The position numbers and the translations under genes were made by a program. 64,000 nucleotides of DNA from Bacteriovoracaceae bacterium (GTDB lineage: Bacteria; Bdellovibrionota; UBA1018): assembly GCA_947447665.1 (NCBI GenBank), contig CANFJX010000012.1, forward strand, positions 1-64,000, in the 5' to 3' direction. The first letter of the stretch is position 1, and every line of letters starts with the position of its first letter. The notes under the pieces are model-generated. The model was not told the origin of the DNA, did not search any database, and saw only the letters and a program-made list of their open reading frames with translations. Of the stretch, positions 62,318 through 64,000 are shown one piece after another.

Positions 62318-64000
62318 TTGCGCTTGGACCTACAACGGCTCAAAAACAATTCAATGGCAGCTCTCGGCTCGGCACTTTTGAGTGTCCTTGTGAGCGCCTG
62401 CACCCTAACTCCAGAGACTGTCCAACTCGCCTCGAACATTGCTTCTACCTTTATCCCATTTAACCCAACGCAAGGTCTCGACGAAGGAGTCACAGGACCA
62501 TCCGTTTTTGCTTCGCCCACCATGACCAGCGTCAGCTTTGGTACATCTTCAACTGGGACAACCACCCTGAACATCACCGGCACGAACCTGAACTACGCAG
62601 CCTTGCTCACCATCTCCCCGTTGCCATCATCGAGCGGCAGTCCGGAAAAGTCCTGCCCCATCAGTGGCAGCGCGACTGGAGGAGGGGCCTTTCTCAAGTG
62701 CACTCCTTCTGATAGCGACGTTTCGGACCTCCTGCTCAGCGGCTTTACTTTATCTCTTTTTACATCAAGGAGTTTCACCACCCCCGCAGCTTCGTATACG
62801 ATCGTTGGATTCAGCAGCGGAAGCTCTGGCGTTACCTATCCCTTACAGAGTCTCACCATCGGCAGCCCCACTCCATTTTTCTCCGTCAATGGCAACACCT
62901 CTATCGGATCTCCCTCCAGCTCATCCACGCTCCAAGTCGTCGGCAGCACCAGCGACAGCACCTCGTTTGCACTGGTGGTTTCTGGTTCAAACACCCCACC
63001 TCTCCTCCAAGTTCGAGATGATGGCCTCATCTCGATGGGCTATAATGGCATTACGGGTAATACATTTAACTTCAATGCTCCAGTCACTCTGAGCAGCACG
63101 AGCACGAGCGTCAATGCACCTGCACTCCACATCACGGGCAATACCTCGATCAACGGGGCCTTTAACCTCACTTTACCTAGCCCGAGTCCGTCCCCCCTTC
63201 AGTTCCTACAACTCAGCGTCACCCAACCCAGCCCTACTGCAGACGTGGATATTATCGCTCCCCCCCCTACCACCGCGACCCCCTCCAGCAGCTCTTATGC
63301 AATTCGAGTTGAAGCATCCTCCGCCCAGGGCATGCAGCCAAGCCCTCTTTTTGTCATGAGAAACGACGGAATCGCAGCAATTGGCGCCATGCCCTCGGCC
63401 TTTCCATCCCCGAGCGATGCCCCCACTGGTGGCCTCCAAGTCACAGGCAATATTAAAATAAATGGGGACAGCTTGATTGTAGGCGGCGGGCCGGGGTTTG
63501 CGATCAGCTCGACAGCTCCCACGTTCCCGGCGTGTAACTCAACACGAAAAGGATACCTCACACTGGACTACGCCAAGCTCCCGTGTGTTTGTAATGGAAC
63601 TAACTGGGTCAGCGCCAGCGACGGGCAACGCGGGTGTTTTATTCATAATGCGACCGATTGTACGGCGGCGACCTCAAACGGCACTTCGGGCATCCCTCAA
63701 ACCGCCCCTAATCCTGCGCCTTCGGGATGGCCTTCGATGCCGTTTTGTAAGTTCAACGGGAGTTCCTGCCCCGACGGGTGGAAGCAGTATGGATTCTACT
63801 CAACGACAGCAATGCAGTGTCATCATAGTAAAGGTGAAGACTATTGTGCACAAGGGACCTGCACTTTTACGTTTAGTTGCTGCAATAGTCCTTTTCATAG
63901 TTGGGGAAATACTAACCCAGCAACTGAAACATGCAGTACCACAAGCAATACCGACCTTGACGTTACTGGCGGCCCCACAATTACCCAATTCGGCTGTTAC
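62318..64000 (+). CDS. Large Ser/Thr-rich lipoprotein, adhesin- or tail-fibre-like, C-terminus cut by window edge
   Basis: At least 561 residues, open to the last base. TTG at 62318 with AGGGGGA five bases upstream is the preferred start; ATG 62354 lacks such a site. A lipoprotein signal ends L-V-S-A-C at about 24-28. After it come stretches rich in Ser, Thr, Gly, Asn and Pro with repeated short motifs (I-T-G-N-T-S-I-N-G-A-F, V-T-G-N-I-K-I-N-G and L-Q-V-x-D-D-G-L-I-S-M-G-like), which resemble trimeric fibres with repeated beta strands. From about residue 400 it becomes cysteine-rich (more than 12 Cys). It probably sits on the cell surface. Ordinary tool-based annotation may miss it because it starts at TTG and runs off the window. 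Confidence 0.8.
   Translation, partial: MRLDLQRLKNNSMAALGSALLSVLVSACTLTPETVQLASNIASTFIPFNPTQGLDEGVTGPSVFASPTMTSVSFGTSSTGTTTLNITGTNLNYAALLTISPLPSSSGSPEKSCPISGSATGGGAFLKCTPSDSDVSDLLLSGFTLSLFTSRSFTTPAASYTIVGFSSGSSGVTYPLQSLTIGSPTPFFSVNGNTSIGSPSSSSTLQVVGSTSDSTSFALVVSGSNTPPLLQVRDDGLISMGYNGITGNTFNFNAPVTLSSTSTSVNAPALHITGNTSINGAFNLTLPSPSPSPLQFLQLSVTQPSPTADVDIIAPPPTTATPSSSSYAIRVEASSAQGMQPSPLFVMRNDGIAAIGAMPSAFPSPSDAPTGGLQVTGNIKINGDSLIVGGGPGFAISSTAPTFPACNSTRKGYLTLDYAKLPCVCNGTNWVSASDGQRGCFIHNATDCTAATSNGTSGIPQTAPNPAPSGWPSMPFCKFNGSSCPDGWKQYGFYSTTAMQCHHSKGEDYCAQGTCTFTFSCCNSPFHSWGNTNPATETCSTTSNTDLDVTGGPTITQFGCY

Overview
The window looks like a chromosomal segment of a Gram-negative, diderm bacterium, most likely from the Bdellovibrionota / former Deltaproteobacteria. 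The reasons are the SecDF-YajC block, lipoproteins with clear lipoboxes, outer-membrane barrels ending in Phe, a complete gsp type II secretion operon with gspL, gspM and gspN at its end, a CarD-type RNA polymerase regulator, and a secreted EcxA-like zinc protease. The phylum is inferred from gene content only. Genes are tightly packed on both strands. I saw no tRNA, rRNA, CRISPR array or insertion sequence.

Layout. 1-7498 (minus) is one run: metallo-hydrolase, tgt, yajC, secD, secF, recJ and a lipoprotein cut by the window edge. 7582-12973 holds a large lipoprotein metalloprotease and three exported proteins of unknown role. 13296-19793 (minus) is a six-gene overlapping operon: PqqD-like protein, ATP-grasp ligase, fold-III PLP decarboxylase, a urea-transporter/M23-peptidase fusion, a TPR plus beta-barrel protein, and a TPR protein. 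It matches no pathway I know and is the best candidate here for an undescribed system. 19931-22599 (minus) carries spoIID, a 59-residue CPXCG protein and queA. 22794-26259 (plus) carries a zinc-ribbon protein, a family-4 uracil-DNA glycosylase, a slipin, a dihydrouridine synthase and an HD hydrolase. 26254-29334 (minus) is recQ plus a DnaC-like ATPase.

29454-42571 mixes DNA repair (uvrC without its HhH tail, uvrB), two transporters (OPA-type and MFS), a secreted phospholipase D, a methyltransferase, a lipase, and small zinc-binding or lipoproteins. 42568-46199 (minus) holds cysS and gltX, then carD with its own terminator. The 380-base gap before the next operon carries two copies of an 11-base palindrome arranged as a 14-base inverted repeat.

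46580-62212 (plus) is the T2SS operon gspC-D-E-F-G-H-I-J-K-L-M-N, followed without a break by a polyprenyl diphosphate synthase and a glutathione-synthetase-like ATP-grasp enzyme. The window ends inside a large Ser/Thr-rich lipoprotein (62318 onward) that resembles an adhesin or fibre.

Taken together, the window is rich in envelope and export functions: Sec (secDF-yajC) feeds the periplasm, T2SS carries folded proteins across the outer membrane, and several exported hydrolases (metalloprotease, PLD, SpoIID/LytB, possibly M23) are plausible clients or wall-remodelling enzymes.
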